A stretch of DNA of 64,000 nt from Ampullaceana balthica (lineage: Eukaryota > Mollusca > Gastropoda > Lymnaeidae). The notes under the pieces were generated by a model. That model made no database searches. It saw only the letters and a program-made list of their open reading frames with translations, and was not told the origin of the DNA. Where the stretch lies: assembly GCA_944989445.1 (NCBI GenBank), contig CALYLW010000211.1, positions 359,001-423,000 of the forward strand. Direction: 5' to 3'. Shown one piece after another: positions 50,129-62,400 of this stretch (position 1 is the first letter of the stretch; every line of letters starts with the position of its first letter). Position numbers and translations under genes: made by a program.

Positions 50129-52014
50129 GGGGCCGTCCATAAATGACGTCACGCGATTTTTGCCGATTTTTTACCCCCTCCCCCACCCCCCCCCCTTCGT
50201 CACGCGTCGTCACAAAAACTTAGACCCCCCTCTAAAAATACGTCACAAATCTTTGACCCCCCCTAAAACAACAAAACAAAACAAAATACCTTATTTTCTG
50301 TTTGAAAATAAGTATGTTTCAAATCACGTTTATTGTCATTTAAGTATTTATTATTTATTTAGTGAAGGCCTACATTGTAATATTGTAACCCGCGTTTTTT
50401 AAAACGCTTAACTGGCCTTCAGAAAACTAACTGTGTTAACATCCTTAGATTATATTTTATTTTAATGCATACAAATTAAACATTGACTATTAATCATCAC
50501 AGTTAACGTCTTTGTTTAGAAAAATTTTTATTTAAAATAACATTTTTAAAATTTATTTTTAAAAAATCCCTCATTTGACTGACGGGCATCCCGTAAGAAA
50601 GAGGTCGGCGAACAGAGGTAAATAACCTCATCTGGGGTCAAAAAGGGAATTCTCTGGGGTAATGCAGACTCATTTTGGGACATATAACATCCACTACCTA
50701 CAATCCACTAGATATATTAAAATACGTCATGTGTACGTGTACGCTTGGAACATATGCCCATTATTGAACCGGTTCCTTCCAGATCCTTCCAAAAAATGCA
50801 TTTTTTTAAAATTTGACAACTATGTAGATTTCTTACCTACGTACTATACGAAGACACCTAAATCTACCCTACTTTCATTTATATTGACACGAGTGACAAT
50901 AATCTTAATCCACATGACTTGTCTGTGTCAAGTAGCCTTTCTGTGATATTTAAAAGTAATGCCTTTAAAAACTGAGCTAAGAAGAAAAGTTGGTTTGTGC
51001 TCCTCTCGAATTGCGATGTCAAGAATTTGATGCATTCAATAAAGTTAATGAATAGTTGACTAATTTTAAATGGGCTCATTTACCATTATATCTTGAACAG
51101 TGCTTCTCAAACTTTTTAGTTATGGCGGATCGGCAGGAATTTTTTCCATTGCACCAGGGACCGGTGCACTATTTACCCTGCACTGACAATGTTTTCGGTC
51201 CTTTTTTTTTAGAACATCTGCGGACCGGCAGCGGATGTCCCAAGGACCGGCACCAGTCCGCGGACCACCACTTCGAGAAGCACTGATCTAGAATACTAGA
51301 ATGGCCAGGGGCGTTTGACAAAAAATCAATCGAACAATTATATCAAACTTAAAACGTTTTTCATTTTATCAAATAGATTCCCTCTCCCCTTTTAAAGAAA
51401 AAGGATATTCCGTTTCGTTTTGACTGAAAATATCTACACATAATCCTATTCAGATGATTTTTAAGACACTTGTCATGCTTTTAAAACTCACCAGTAGCAT
51501 TTTCGCTAACGACGCTCCCCCAAATCCCCCGAGTCATGTGAGTCATGGGGGTTGGGGGGGTGGGTAACGTACACGTAAACTTGTATATTTTGGCCAAAAA
51601 ATCGACGACTCCTGCCATGAGAGAACCAAACCCAAACGGAGCTGCGGTTACATCACAAATGCTTTGATGTCAACATCAAACGACGCAGTGTAACAATTTC
51701 ATATGTTATCTTGTGGATTCTCAAACTTAAGGATTATAATTAGATTTAATTTTCGTGTCTTGATTCTTGATAGCTTACGCCAACCAGCGTCTGATGGCCT
51801 ACCGACCGGCACATTGAGAAGCACTGATTTTTTTTTAAAAAGTAATTAAATAAATTGTAAGCGACCAAATATTTCAGTGGAAGTTTATTTAAAGTTACCC
51901 TTTTGATGTGACGTCACATTTCTTCAACCCCCCTCCCTCCCCCTCGTCACGCATCGTCAAAAAAGTGTGACCCCCCCCCTCTCTAGGTGCGTGACGTCAT
52001 TTAAGGACGGCCCC
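50129..52014. mobile_element. Harbinger-like element, 1.9 kb, ATG flanks
   Basis: The ends are GGGGCCGTCCATAAATGACG and GACGTCATTTAAGGACGGCC(CC), with ATG on both sides (50,126-50,128 and 52,015-52,017). It includes the paralogue of the 11,960-13,552 repeat and a hAT MITE at 51,098-51,285. Each end holds the palindrome TGACGTCA. There are no transposase-like frames. Confidence 0.77.
51098..51285. mobile_element. hAT MITE, 188 bp
   Basis: The ends are CAGTGCTTCTCAAACTTTTT and CACTTCGAGAAGCACTG, flanked by ATCTTGAA and ATCTAGAA (7 of 8). The interior contains GGACCGGCA blocks. The paralogous repeat at 12.8 kb lacks it, which gives an empty site. Confidence 0.88.
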
Positions 52015-52608
52015 ATGGTGGTTCAAATATTGTGTTTAACTTGCAAGTAGTAAATTATATTAATCTTTCAGTTTTCAGAAAATTATTGTAAGGTAATTTT
52101 AAAAATTAAATTTATTTTGTTTTCATTGCATTACAGTAGCACACATAATTTGTGTTGTTCATTAAAATAAGGTTATCCATAAAAAAAATTTACGTCGTAT
52201 AAAGTATATATAAATAATTTGAATTCGTCTATTTTATGGATAATTATTAAGATGTATCGCAAGAACATGAAAATATTCAAATTTCTCCGTTAATATACAC
52301 CACAATAGCATAAATAATTTCGAAAAAAACATACTTTAAAATGTCAAGCGCCATGGAAAAATTGACATCTGAAGAAGTAACTAGTAAAACGAGATCAGAC
52401 GCTGGAATTTTACTCAGTTCAATCCAATATTTTTCATTTCTGTGTAATCTCAATTTATGGGAACCCGTTTTTTTTTAATAATGCAAGCCCATTTCACGGA
52501 ACAAAGAGATGTGCAATGGTAAACATGTTCCCCACCTTTACTTTGTTTCAATTACAATTATTTATTCATGTTTTTTAGTTTATAAAAATCGTCCTATGAT
52601 TGACTGAA

Positions 52609-52996
52609 GGGGCCGGCCATAAATGACGTCATGCGATTTTGGCTGATTTTTCAACCTCCCCCCCCCCTCGTCACACACGGTCACAAAAACTTAGACCCCT
52701 TCTTCAATATGACTTCACAAAGCTCCCCCTCCCCAATAAAAGCCGTATTTTCAATTTGGAAATGAGCATATCTCAAATCAATTTTTTGTCTTTTAAATAT
52801 TTTTTTAGTGTAAGGATGCACTCTAATATGGTAATACGCGTGAAGCCATGTGAAACGTCATTAAATAAAGTGTCGGTAATCATATATTTAGTGGAACTTT
52901 TATTTAAAGTTGCGCGTTTTGATGTGACCGCAAATTTGTGACTCCCCTCTCCCCTCCCCCCAGGCCCCCAGGTGCGTTACGTCATTTATGGACGGC
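52609..52996. mobile_element. GGGGCCGTCC-family MITE
   Basis: It runs from GGGGCCGGCCATAAATGACG to GTCATTTATGGACGGC, with the final CCC lost. The internal order of motifs is typical of the family. It is nested in the hAT element ending at 53,054. Confidence 0.72.
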
Positions 52997-53188
52997 AAAA
53001 AGGGCGGCAAATTGAAGAACGCCCCGGGTGCCAAAAGTTCTAGCTACGCCACTGGAGTCAAGTACTTTTATTTGCCAAAAGTCTTACAACTCAATATAAA
53101 CACTGATGTAATTTAAGCCATTTTCTTTTATTTAGTTAGTTGTTTGTTTTGTTGTTGTTTTTTTGTTAAAAGGCTAATCCTTGCAGTG

Positions 53189-53375
53189 CAGTGCTTCTCA
53201 AATTTTTTAGTATTGCGGACCGGCAGGAATTTTTTCCATTGCACTAGGGACCGGTGAACTATTTTCCCTGTACTGACGTGGTAGCGAATTGTCCTTTCTT
53301 GGTAACTTCTGTGGACCGGCATCGGATGGCCCACGGACCGGCACCGGTCCGCGGACCACCACTTTAGTGAACAAA
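53189..53375. mobile_element. hAT MITE related to 51,098-51,285
   Basis: It starts CAGTGCTTCTCAAATTTTTT and shares GGACCGGCAGGAATTTTTTC and the CCGCGGACCACCACTT block with the MITE at 51.1 kb. The right terminus is eroded, so the end is approximate. Confidence 0.65.
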
Positions 53376-53944
53376 TCTAGATGTCAAATAAGTAAAATAT
53401 GATAAAATAATATTAACATCTAAAATAAAGAACCTTTAAGGACAGAGTCAGTAAGGGTAAAACCCACAATGGTATTTTTAAAAAGAGTGACGCTCTGAGT
53501 CAACCGTCAAGCCTTCCCATCATAAAAGCTGCAACTTTAAATGTTAACAATTTTTCTTCGGTTCTATGATTTGAGTTAAAACAAATTTTCACGGCCTATT
53601 AAAAAAAAATGTACGCTAGTACTTAGATCTGTGGTATAGGATATTGGGTATAAACAAAAAGTGTGTGTGGGGGGTAGGGTTGAAAGTCAAGAGACTCATT
53701 TAGAACACTACCGAAATTTTTGGCTTATTTTAAACACGAAAGAGAAATCGGGAAGATGAAGGTGTCAATTGATCCCAAACCAAACAAACATATAAAATAT
53801 TTTTTTAATGGATTCAATGAAAAATTCTTTTAGATTATTTCTTTACGTGGTTATGTCTATACCGATGTTTTATGTTTATACTTTTTAAAACAAAGTTTTA
53901 TCTTATTTTATTATATTTATCTAACTATATATTTTTGTTTGTAT
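53376..53944. other. no gene recognised
   Basis: AT-rich sequence without open frames of interest or repeat boundaries. Confidence 0.45.
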
Positions 53945-54445
53945 CAACAGTTGTTTATGTCTTTGGCTACTGTTTAAATGGATGGATCTTGACCAATCTT
54001 GGTACATAAACTCTCGATGACCTTCTATATTAAAATCATATAGGGCAATTAACTCCTAATGTCCATTCCTTTTTGGCCGGGGGCCCAAAAAATTTTCCCC
54101 AAAACAATTAATTCCTTATTACACATTCAATTTTACTAGATTTGACCATTGTTGAAAAATATATCCATCATGATCCAGATTGAAATCAATAGGCGTTTTG
54201 AGCTTTACATCTTATACTAATTGGGCCCGAAGGCCTTTAATATCTTTTTCTTTTCTTATGTAAGCTGTAAAAATATTATTGTATTCATCTGGTTGCCTTG
54301 AAACTTAACGAAGTTGTTGAATACGTTCCCACAAAAGTTTCTGGCATAATTTTTTTTTAATACCACCGAGAACATTTCATGACATGAGTTATATAAAAGG
54401 TATTTTAAACAGTGGCTACTGGGTAAATGGATGGATAATGACCAA

Positions 54446-54506
<61 letters not shown>

Positions 54507-54850
54507 TTGATGGCCCATATTAAAATTATATACGGTACTAAACTCCTAGTGTCATCTACTTTGGGGTCAGGAATCTGTCCATATATTTACGTAAATTTTA
54601 ACATCTGTATTCCCCATTAATTTTTTTAAAATCTTGATAAATTTTTACACATGCTCCATTGTGATCCAGCTTGAAATTAACAGCTGTTTTTAAATTTGAA
54701 TCTTGAACTGATTGGGCCCGTGGGCCCATTAATGTCGTTTTTTATATAAGCTGTATAAATATTATTTATTCACTGATCGACATAAAACTTTAGAAAGTTC
54801 TTGAATACACTCCCGCAAAGGGTCTTGCTAAAATGAGAGTTTCTTGATCA
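53945..54850 (+). repeat. two diverged direct copies of a 430-bp unit
   Basis: Copy 1 starts near 53,960 and copy 2 near 54,405. Shared landmarks in order: TGGCTACTG..TAAATGGATGGAT, CTTGACCA/ATGACCA, ATTAAAAT(C/T)ATATA, AACTCCTA(A/G)TGTC, GATCCAG(A/C)TTGAAAT, ATTGGGCCCG(A/T)(A/G)GGCC, TAAGCTGTA, GTTCTTGAATAC/GTTGTTGAATAC. Copy 2 contains the TA microsatellite. Non-coding. Confidence 0.6.
54450..54503. repeat. TA microsatellite, about 27 units
   Basis: A pure alternating TA run. The 78-codon frame across it (a long IYIY stretch) is an artefact. Confidence 0.92.
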
Positions 54851-56778
54851 AACTTGGTGCATAAGATTTTGATGACAAATATTGCGAAACTGTAGAGCAG
54901 CTTCTATGACCAAAAGTTAAACAAGTTTCATTTCGAAATCTACGCCTAACGGAATTAACGGTCGACAACACTGTCGATAACGTTCGCCTTGTTGCCACGG
55001 TAAGAAAAGCGGCTCACTGTTGATTAATTATGCAAGTGATGTAATTAATTACTTGACATCAAACAGACTAGAACATCATTTTTCCACCGGCCAGAGACGG
55101 TCAAGTCGAACGTTTTAACTCGGTGCTGATAAAGATGATATCTACATTTGTATCAGAGAACTAAAAGAACTGGAATGTCCATCTTCAATTGTTAACCAGC
55201 GCATACAGAACGCATATACATCTCAGCCCTAATCACCTGATGTTTGGAGGGTTCTCTATCAACCTAATCACCTTTATGAGGGATCTCCGTTACCTGACAT
55301 GTATCTCAGTCAGCCCGTGACAGAGTAAGTGTTGAAACTAGAATCAAAGTTTTATGACATTTATGCGACCGCCAGGGCACACCTTAAAGCAGCAGCAAAC
55401 GGCAGAAAAGAGACCACGACAACCAGAGCTCCTTTTCTCCGATCATACACCTCTATGTCCTTATATTGTCCACCCTGATTCCTCTGTTAATAACCCCTAA
55501 CCTTGAATTCCCCGCGCTAAATTCTATGAATGGCCCGCGACACGTATGCAACGTGTGAAAATAAAATACAATGCTTGTTTCTCATCGACCAAAAGTTAAT
55601 TTGGTTGTGTGATCCTCCAAGTTTTTCCCTCTTTATTTTAATTCACGCCACCTGGCACGTACTCAAGTTCATTCTCTTCTTCTCGCCCCATACGTATTTC
55701 CACAATATTACAACCAGGGGGCCGAACTTATATTGTCGTATACAAAGAGATACTTAACTTAAAATTATTGGCTTATTTTCACAGACGTAATACAACTTTA
55801 AGGCCATAACTCCTCCGCTGTGAGGCGCGGGTAAATATCTTGCTTAGTTATAAATTGAAATTGTTTTACATTCTTAATTAGAAAATACTTTTTTAAGCTT
55901 GCCAGATGTATTCTTATTGCATGTTAAAGGTCAGACAAAAATCTACATAAATAAAACGAGTTAGGGCGCTAAGTTGGGATCAGATCTAAGCGTTTAAAGA
56001 AGGGATTGGTCAGTTTCACCCATTTCGACTTCTATTTCTATGGTTAAAAACGGAATTTATAAAAATAAGACCGAGTATTTAGCTCAATTTTTTTCAATAT
56101 GTTCTACAACTATTTTAATTCTTTATTTCAATTATTGAACTGCCTGCTCAATACTTTTGAAATTACCATAGTAGTTATATTAAATATAAATTTCTCTTAA
56201 TCCACCATCTATAATTCCGTTAATAGAATCTAGTCACATGTTTTGTTCGCAGTTCATCTTTCCTCCGAGAGAAACAACACATTTACAAGCGAACACATAT
56301 AAAATACAAACGCCACCAAAATTGAGCTTAAAATTTCTTTTTATCAAATCCTCTAATTACTCATCTATCTTTGTATCTATCCACAAACACATATTCATAA
56401 ACAAACACACACAAATTCTCAATGACATTGCTTGCCTTGTAAATGCTAATGAATTTTTGACTCCATTCTCTGAATATATACCTAGCGGTTCGGCCCTCTA
56501 GAATTCCGATTCCTGCAGGATTAAAACAAAGTTTATACAAGAAATTCTCAGTATCAAAAGCATATGTCATATATTGATCTCTTGACACTAATAACGACCA
56601 CAGAAAATACACCAGGGCGTAAAGTATTTTTCAGTAAATGAATGTTTCATGATATTCTATTGACTTTTTAAACAAAAAGGGAGAATCACGGAAAAAACAC
56701 GAATATATAGGAATGAAAAAAAAAGTGGAATAACTTAGTTAAATGGATAGAATGACAGCGGAAACTAAAAGTACAAGA
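54851..56778. other. no gene recognised
   Basis: Mixed-composition DNA with short unassignable frames (for example 55,530-55,757 +, 56,238-56,501 +). None shows a domain, a splice-bounded conserved segment or transposon termini. Confidence 0.4.
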
Positions 56779-56872
56779 CAGACAGACAGGCAGGTAGGCA
56801 TCGGTTAGTTAAGTAGGTAGGTGGATAGGTGCATAGGTGGACAGATCAATGAATGGATGGATGGATGAAAAC
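56779..56872 (+). repeat. degenerate tetranucleotide microsatellite
   Basis: Units drift from GACA to GGTA/GGCA to GGATGGATGGAT across about 90 bases. Confidence 0.8.
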
Positions 56873-57229
56873 AGTTATATCTTACGCCTACCGTTCCGTG
56901 CTAAAAAAACATATTTCTTTAATTTTGAGAAACTGATTCCAAATACCTAAGTGCCACGTTTGATAGGGGCCTTGATTTTTTACTGCATCATATGTTATTC
57001 GTTCTTGATAACAATAATAATAGAATGTTATTTTTCTGATGATTGGTAACCACTAATACTTCAAGTGGTGGTATTTCCCATGCACCCCTAGAATCGAATC
57101 CTAACTCTAAGCCAAAGCAATCAATGTCAACCACTTTCTATCTACTATTTTTTTCACAGACTAATTATTATTTTCTTAAAAGGAAAAATAACTAGATTAC
57201 ACATGTACATGCTTTTCCCAAAATATATA

Positions 57230-58950
57230 TGTTAAAGGCAATGTGTGAAATAAGGCATTCTATAGAATGCCTAGGCAATGTATAGAATGAATGATGGTTT
57301 CAGGCAAAGTATGAAATTTGTAAAACTTGTGCATACTTTGCCTAGGCATTCTATATAATGCCTAGGCATTCTATATAATGCCGGATTTCGTTTAGGCAAA
57401 GTGTAAAAAGATCACAAAAAAAGACTTTATTGATAATTAGGTATTTTAAAGTGACAGTAATACAAAATAAAGCACATGATGTTCGCTCTGTATTATTTTT
57501 TTCTAGGTCTTCCTCTGATTACACATCTTGTAAAACATCGTCAGGTAGGGACGACGTTGTGAGGCCTACTTTAGCTCTGTAGCCAAAGAGAGCTTCGTAT
57601 GGTGATCTTTTAATACCAGAATGAAAAGCTCTGTTCTTCTTGAGTTGGACGAACCGTAACCCTCACTCCAGTGGCCAGTTTTTTCATCTTGCATCCAAGC
57701 ACACAGCATATTTTCAATGTCCTGGTTAGCTCTTTCGACGCTCCCCTAGCTTTGTGAGTGGCGCGGCTTAACATGAATCATCATCAAGGTGGGCCAGTAC
57801 TCCTTTAGGCTGCTTACCACATTGTTTGCTAATTCCCTGCCGTTATCGGACTGTAGAATCATTGGAGCACCAAGCAACGTAAATATGTCTACGAGCTGGT
57901 AAGCTACTTCGTGTCCCCTCTTTGTCTTCAGGGCCCTGAGAACCACGAACTTGGTGGTATTATCTTGATACACCATTATAAACTTGTATTCACCATCAGG
58001 ATGGGATTGAAAGTCGATGAGATCGACCTGACAACAAGAGTTGAATTCAGAAAAAGCCATTAGCTTGACCGCTATGCCTTTTTGACGCTTTTTGTTTTGT
58101 TCTGGCAAGGTGCACTAAGGTTAATACACAGTTTAATATCATGACGGGTAGCGCTCTTGTATTTGGGTGAAAGTTCTTTCAACATTCTGTCCCGTCCTCC
58201 ATAACCAATGGCCAAATGGGCTTTATGTAGTACGTCAAATGTCTCGGAGTCCATGACGTAAAACAGAATGGCACTCACGCCTTCTTTAACAGGGTAGATC
58301 AACTTACTCTTATTTTCCACCATCATGACATCATAGTGTTTAACCATCCAATAGTCCCGTGGTTCTTGCTTAATGGTGGTCTTAGCCATTTTCACATCGT
58401 CCACTAATTTTTGGTAACAGTTTCTGTTTTAAAAAACGCTGTTTTTAGCAACATTGGCTCTTACTTAGATAACTCATCGTAGAACCGTCGTAGCATGTCA
58501 ACATGGCGTGATTCCTTTCCTAGCACTACATTCTCTTCCGACATGGACACACAGCAATCCAAGGGGAAACGTAATGGGAGAACGTCTGTGGAATCTCAGC
58601 CGGATGATATAAACTAACGTAGTGAGAAGAATTTTGACAATATTGTCTTTGATTTGGTAGTGGAACCTTGTATCGGCTAAACGATGTCTTACAATAACTT
58701 TCGACACTCACAGGCTTCGATCGCCATCATCAAACAACGACCAAAGCGCCACCGCCAACATCAGTGGCTTGAAAAATGGCGGAGATAGCCCAATTACATA
58801 CTTTGGCGGACGACAAATCAGCATTCTATAGAATGCCTAGGCAATGTATGAAATGGCAATCATTTCATACTTTGCCTGAAACCATCAGGCATTTTATACA
58901 TTGCCTAGGCATTCTATAGAATGCCTGAATTTCACACATTGCCTGTAACA
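57230..58950 (-). mobile_element. GINGER-type integrase transposon, 1.72 kb
   Basis: The ends are TGTTAAAGGCAATGTGTGAA and TTCACACATTGCCTGTAACA, that is TGTTA..TAACA as in GINGER elements and LTR-like integrase substrates. The flanks are TATA on both sides (57,226-57,229 and 58,951-58,954). The TIRs extend about 150 bp and contain repeated 18-bp palindromes GGCATTCTATAGAATGCC. A single integrase gene lies on the - strand. Confidence 0.9.
57519..58404 (-). pseudogene. GINGER/KRBA2-like DDE integrase, one stop and one frameshift
   Basis: A retroviral-type integrase fold used by GINGER cut-and-paste transposons. The N-terminal part (58,404-58,072) includes an HHCC-like finger, VLHKAHLAIGYGGRDRMLKE ... 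SAPCQNK, with the first His pair altered from the family norm. After a frame change near 58,090, the DDE core reads CCQVDLIDFQSHPDGEYKF (first Asp), APMILQSDNGREL (second Asp) and, beyond an in-frame TAG at about 57,746, GSVERANQDIENMLCAWMQD (Glu). The tail HSGIKRSPYEALFGYRAKVG is the conserved integrase C-terminal box, ending LQDV-TAA. Only two lesions separate it from an intact frame. Confidence 0.88.
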
Positions 58951-58954
58951 TATA

Positions 58955-59053
58955 CATAAAAATTGTTTATAAAATTTCCCTTTAAAATTTGATTGTCGCC
59001 CGTAATCGCTTAAGGGGCATTGGGGTCATGCGATACAATGTTTACTAAGATTG
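58955..59053. other. short spacer
   Basis: Between the GINGER right TSD and the hAT left TSD; nothing recognised. Confidence 0.4.
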
Positions 59054-59455
59054 GGCTAGATCAGTGGTGGCCAGATCTGTAGTGATTAAAAGCCATTTTA
59101 AAAACTAAAATTGTTGAGAGCCGCATTGAAGCACTATGGGTCACGATCCCACTCACATTCATTTTGTGATTTATTTTCAAAAAACTATTTTTCATTGGAA
59201 TTTAACTATTTAAATTTATCAAATGTCTTAACATTAACCTTATGTTGAAGGAATATATGCGTTAAAGTTACACAATTAACAAATATTTAAATACGTAAAA
59301 TATATTAATAGAACATAGTAAATATATAGACTGACAATTATATATAATATTAATTGTTATGATTCTGCTGAGAATTTTTTTATCTACCGTAATAATTTTT
59401 TGTTGTTGTTGTAAATCTGGATGGTAGCTAGTTAGGGTAGGATTAAGACTGTTAT

Positions 59456-59545
59456 GTCGCCTTGTCGTTTTGTCACCTTGTCGTTTTGTCACCTTGTTGT
59501 TTTGTCACTGGTCTTTTGGCTCTTGTCGTTTTGTCACTGGTCGTT
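59456..59545 (+). repeat. minisatellite of a TTGTCGTTTTGTCAC unit
   Basis: About six imperfect units of roughly 15 bases (CTTGTCGTTTTGTCAC with one shortened unit). It lies within the left part of the hAT element. Confidence 0.8.
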
Positions 59546-60069
59546 TTGTCGTGGAACCGAATGCTTTTAATGCGCACCACGCAACAATCTAACATAAGCA
59601 TTCACAAAGCGGGAAAACCCATTAACTATAATTCTAGATTATATTAAAAGTCATTTCAAATCAATAATTATGAAAGTAAACAAAGAGAGTTTTCAAAAAT
59701 TTCTTCTTCAACATTGTTCTAAATATTATTAGCTATCGTTTGGCGTTTGTTTCAACCCGATAGCTGTTATGGTTAGCGAGAAATTGACAAAATACTGATT
59801 TTTTAAAATAACTTTCCAGTAAATCCAGTAAACCTTTTCGGTATCTTTTTTTTAGCCCTTGCACATCCTAGAGACTTCTTTAACATATTTGCAAAGACCC
59901 GAACCCTCTATCTGGTATGGTTCAGGAGGAGTTGCAGGATCAAGCGTTACAGACATTTATAATATATTAACGCAATTTTTCCTATGGGAAATTGCGTTAA
60001 CAACAACCGAATATAAGGACAACAATAATGATTCCTCAGAGTCATCCTCACAATCTGTGTGTAAATTAA

Positions 60070-61150
60070 ATGCAGTTCCGGAGAAAAAAACGAATTGCCA
60101 TACGACGGTATGATGAAGATTATTCGCGCTTTGGCTTTATACGTGTCATAGTAAATGATCAACCCAGATCAGGGTGTGTAATATGCCCACAAATTCTTGC
60201 AAATGAAGCGATGAAACCTGCAAAACTCCAAGACATCTTAAAACTAAACATAATTTTGCTCGAAGACACCATTGAAATACTTTCTTCTATTAGTCAGAAG
60301 TCTTGCATACGACTTAAGAGCATTATTTTTGGTGGCTATACCAGTTGCATAGGCCAAAAAGCCTGGTTACTAAAAGGAGAGGGGTGTGTGTAACAGACTG
60401 TTTGAATTACGTGTTGCTGTGAGAGAATTTTCTGAAGAAAAAAATCAAAGCTTGTTGATAATTTGAACGTTAGCATTGGGTTGCTGTTCTGACTTACTTT
60501 GCTGACATTTTTGAAGAACTGAATAAACCTAATTCATCTCTACAAGGAAAGCAGACACATTTAATAACTCTTAGTGACAAAGTGTCTGCTTTTACATAAA
60601 AGCTGGATCTTTGGAAACAAGAGTATTTCAGGGGAACTTTGACATGTTTTATTAATTGTACGAGTTCACAGAGAAACTAAAAAATGCTGAAATCAATAAA
60701 CAATTGTGGATAAATTTGATTTCTGACCATATTAAATCACTTCAGGATAAATGTAACTTCCATTTTGGTTATTTTAACATTCAAAATTAGTCGTGTGTTT
60801 TTAGTCCGTTTCTTGCACACATTAACTCATTAAATTATCGACATAAAATTTAAACCAATTCATAGCACTGACCAGCGATACTTCTTTGAATATGTTGCAT
60901 CAGAAAGTGAGGTGATGAATTTTTGGATAGAAGCTTCACGTGAGTACTCAGAACTGTCTAAGAAAGCTTTGAAAATACTTTTTACCTTTGCAACATCATA
61001 TCTTTGTGAATTTAGATTTTCTACATTTGGCTAAAATCAAGACAAAACATCGTTCCCTACTTGAGGTTGAAGATGAACTACGACTGAGTCTTTTAAGTAT
61101 TTCACCTCGTTCGGATGTGCTGTGCTCAAATGTGCAAGCTCAAGGCTCGC
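60070..61150 (+). pseudogene. hAT transposase relic (ZBED5/FAM200-like)
   Basis: Readable pieces in order: NRLFELRVAVREFSEEKNQS (about 60,385), LTYFADIFEELNKPNSSLQG (about 60,495), YFFEYVASESEVMNFWIEAS (about 60,880), KALKILFTFATSYLCEFRFS (dimerisation region, about 60,965) and LRLSLLSISPR-like tail (about 61,080). The order equals that of the transposase at 18,265-19,959. Many stops and shifts mean long inactivity. Confidence 0.65.
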
Positions 61151-61523
61151 ACTAACTGAAATAATATAGCATTCTTACTAATACTAACTACTGTTTATGA
61201 CTTAAAGTTTTTTTTTATAGTAAGCAATACAAATTGAATAGTACTATAAGTATAAGACTAGTATAAGTGACATTTGTTGGTTACAAAAAAAAGCATTTAC
61301 AATATGTTTCCATTTAATGTTGTTTTAGGAACACGCAAATCTTAGCATAATATTAGTATATTTTACTAAAATGTATACTAGTAACTAGTTATATACAAAG
61401 TATAATTATATATAAATTTCAATCACGGCAGTAGCACAATTTTCAGTAGTGGTCCGCGACTAAGACATATTTTTTTCCAAATGGTCCTTGAATCTCAAAA
61501 GGTTGAGAAACACTGGTCTAGAT

Positions 61524-62400
61524 CAATCTGACCACGAAAAATGTATGTTGTAAAATTATATGTATCAAATATAAAGGAATGATGACTTAACAAATACAAT
61601 GACTAACGATACTAACACATCTATTCTCTTACATACTTGTAAGGAAGTGTAAGGCACACATATTTTATAGAGCATAATAATTGAATGAAATCATATATCA
61701 ATGAAGATATTTCAACTTCTCATTTATCGCTTATGCATTTTTACATAATTTGGAAAGAACCTTAAGTGCAACAAATATAAAATTTTAGAGGGAACTTTTT
61801 CTGCGATCTTACTGTAACAAATCTTAATGTGTGGAGGAATATTTGTGTGCTTACCTATTCCACACATCTAATCAACTGACTGACACGTCTGTATGTCTGA
61901 CAGAAATATCTTGAGCTAAAATTAAACCCAACTCCTAGTTAGCTCGAAATGTGAAACTTGGTGGGGATGCTCATCTGTGATGACCATAAAAAATTACTAA
62001 AAAAAGGTAAAATGGTTAGACTGCTCTCGGACTTTGACCGCTGTCCTTAAATTCAATATTAAAGCTTAATCTAAACGTCCATATTTTTAAAGAGCTAACA
62101 GCTTCTCTACCATCACTTCCTTCTCAACCCGGCCAAGCACGCTCTATATAAGGTACGAAATCTTTTGGACTAAAATGAACAAAATATTATATTAAATAAC
62201 AAGTCTGGTTGTTGTTCATGAAAAAGCATTACATTCTAATCCGAAAACAGACGGTTCAAATCCATGTGATAACGTTTAATTTTCAAAAATATGATAAGTA
62301 TATGCTAAAATTTGTGAAGTTAACATTTTGTCTTGGGAATATGGTTCAGTGTTTTGAATTTAGATTCTTTGGTTGAGAATGCAAATCATTATCATTTTTT
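61524..62400. other. no gene recognised
   Basis: AT-rich DNA. No ORF, TIR or RNA gene was recognised. Confidence 0.45.

Larger units (their letters stand above)
49688..53054. mobile_element. hAT element with nested MITEs
   Basis: The ends are CAGTGGCGTAGCTAGGGG and TCTAGCTACGCCACTG with inner CCCCGGGTGGCA and TGCC-CCCGGGG blocks. Flanks GAGCCAAG (49,680-49,687) and GAGTCAAG (53,055-53,062) match at 7 of 8. About 2.3 kb of the 3.4 kb is later insertions at 50,129-52,014 and 52,609-52,996. No transposase was recognised. Confidence 0.83.
59062..61515 (+). mobile_element. hAT element with FAM200/ZBED5-like relic
   Basis: The left end is CAGTGGTGGCCAGATC and the right end GGTTGAGAAACACTG. Flanks GGCTAGAT (59,054-59,061) and GTCTAGAT (61,516-61,523) match at 7 of 8. 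The TIRs are short and diverged. A decayed transposase lies on the + strand. Confidence 0.75.

Noticed and set aside
54384..54620. IYIYIY-rich ORF
   Set aside because: Created by a TA microsatellite; no conserved sequence on either side.
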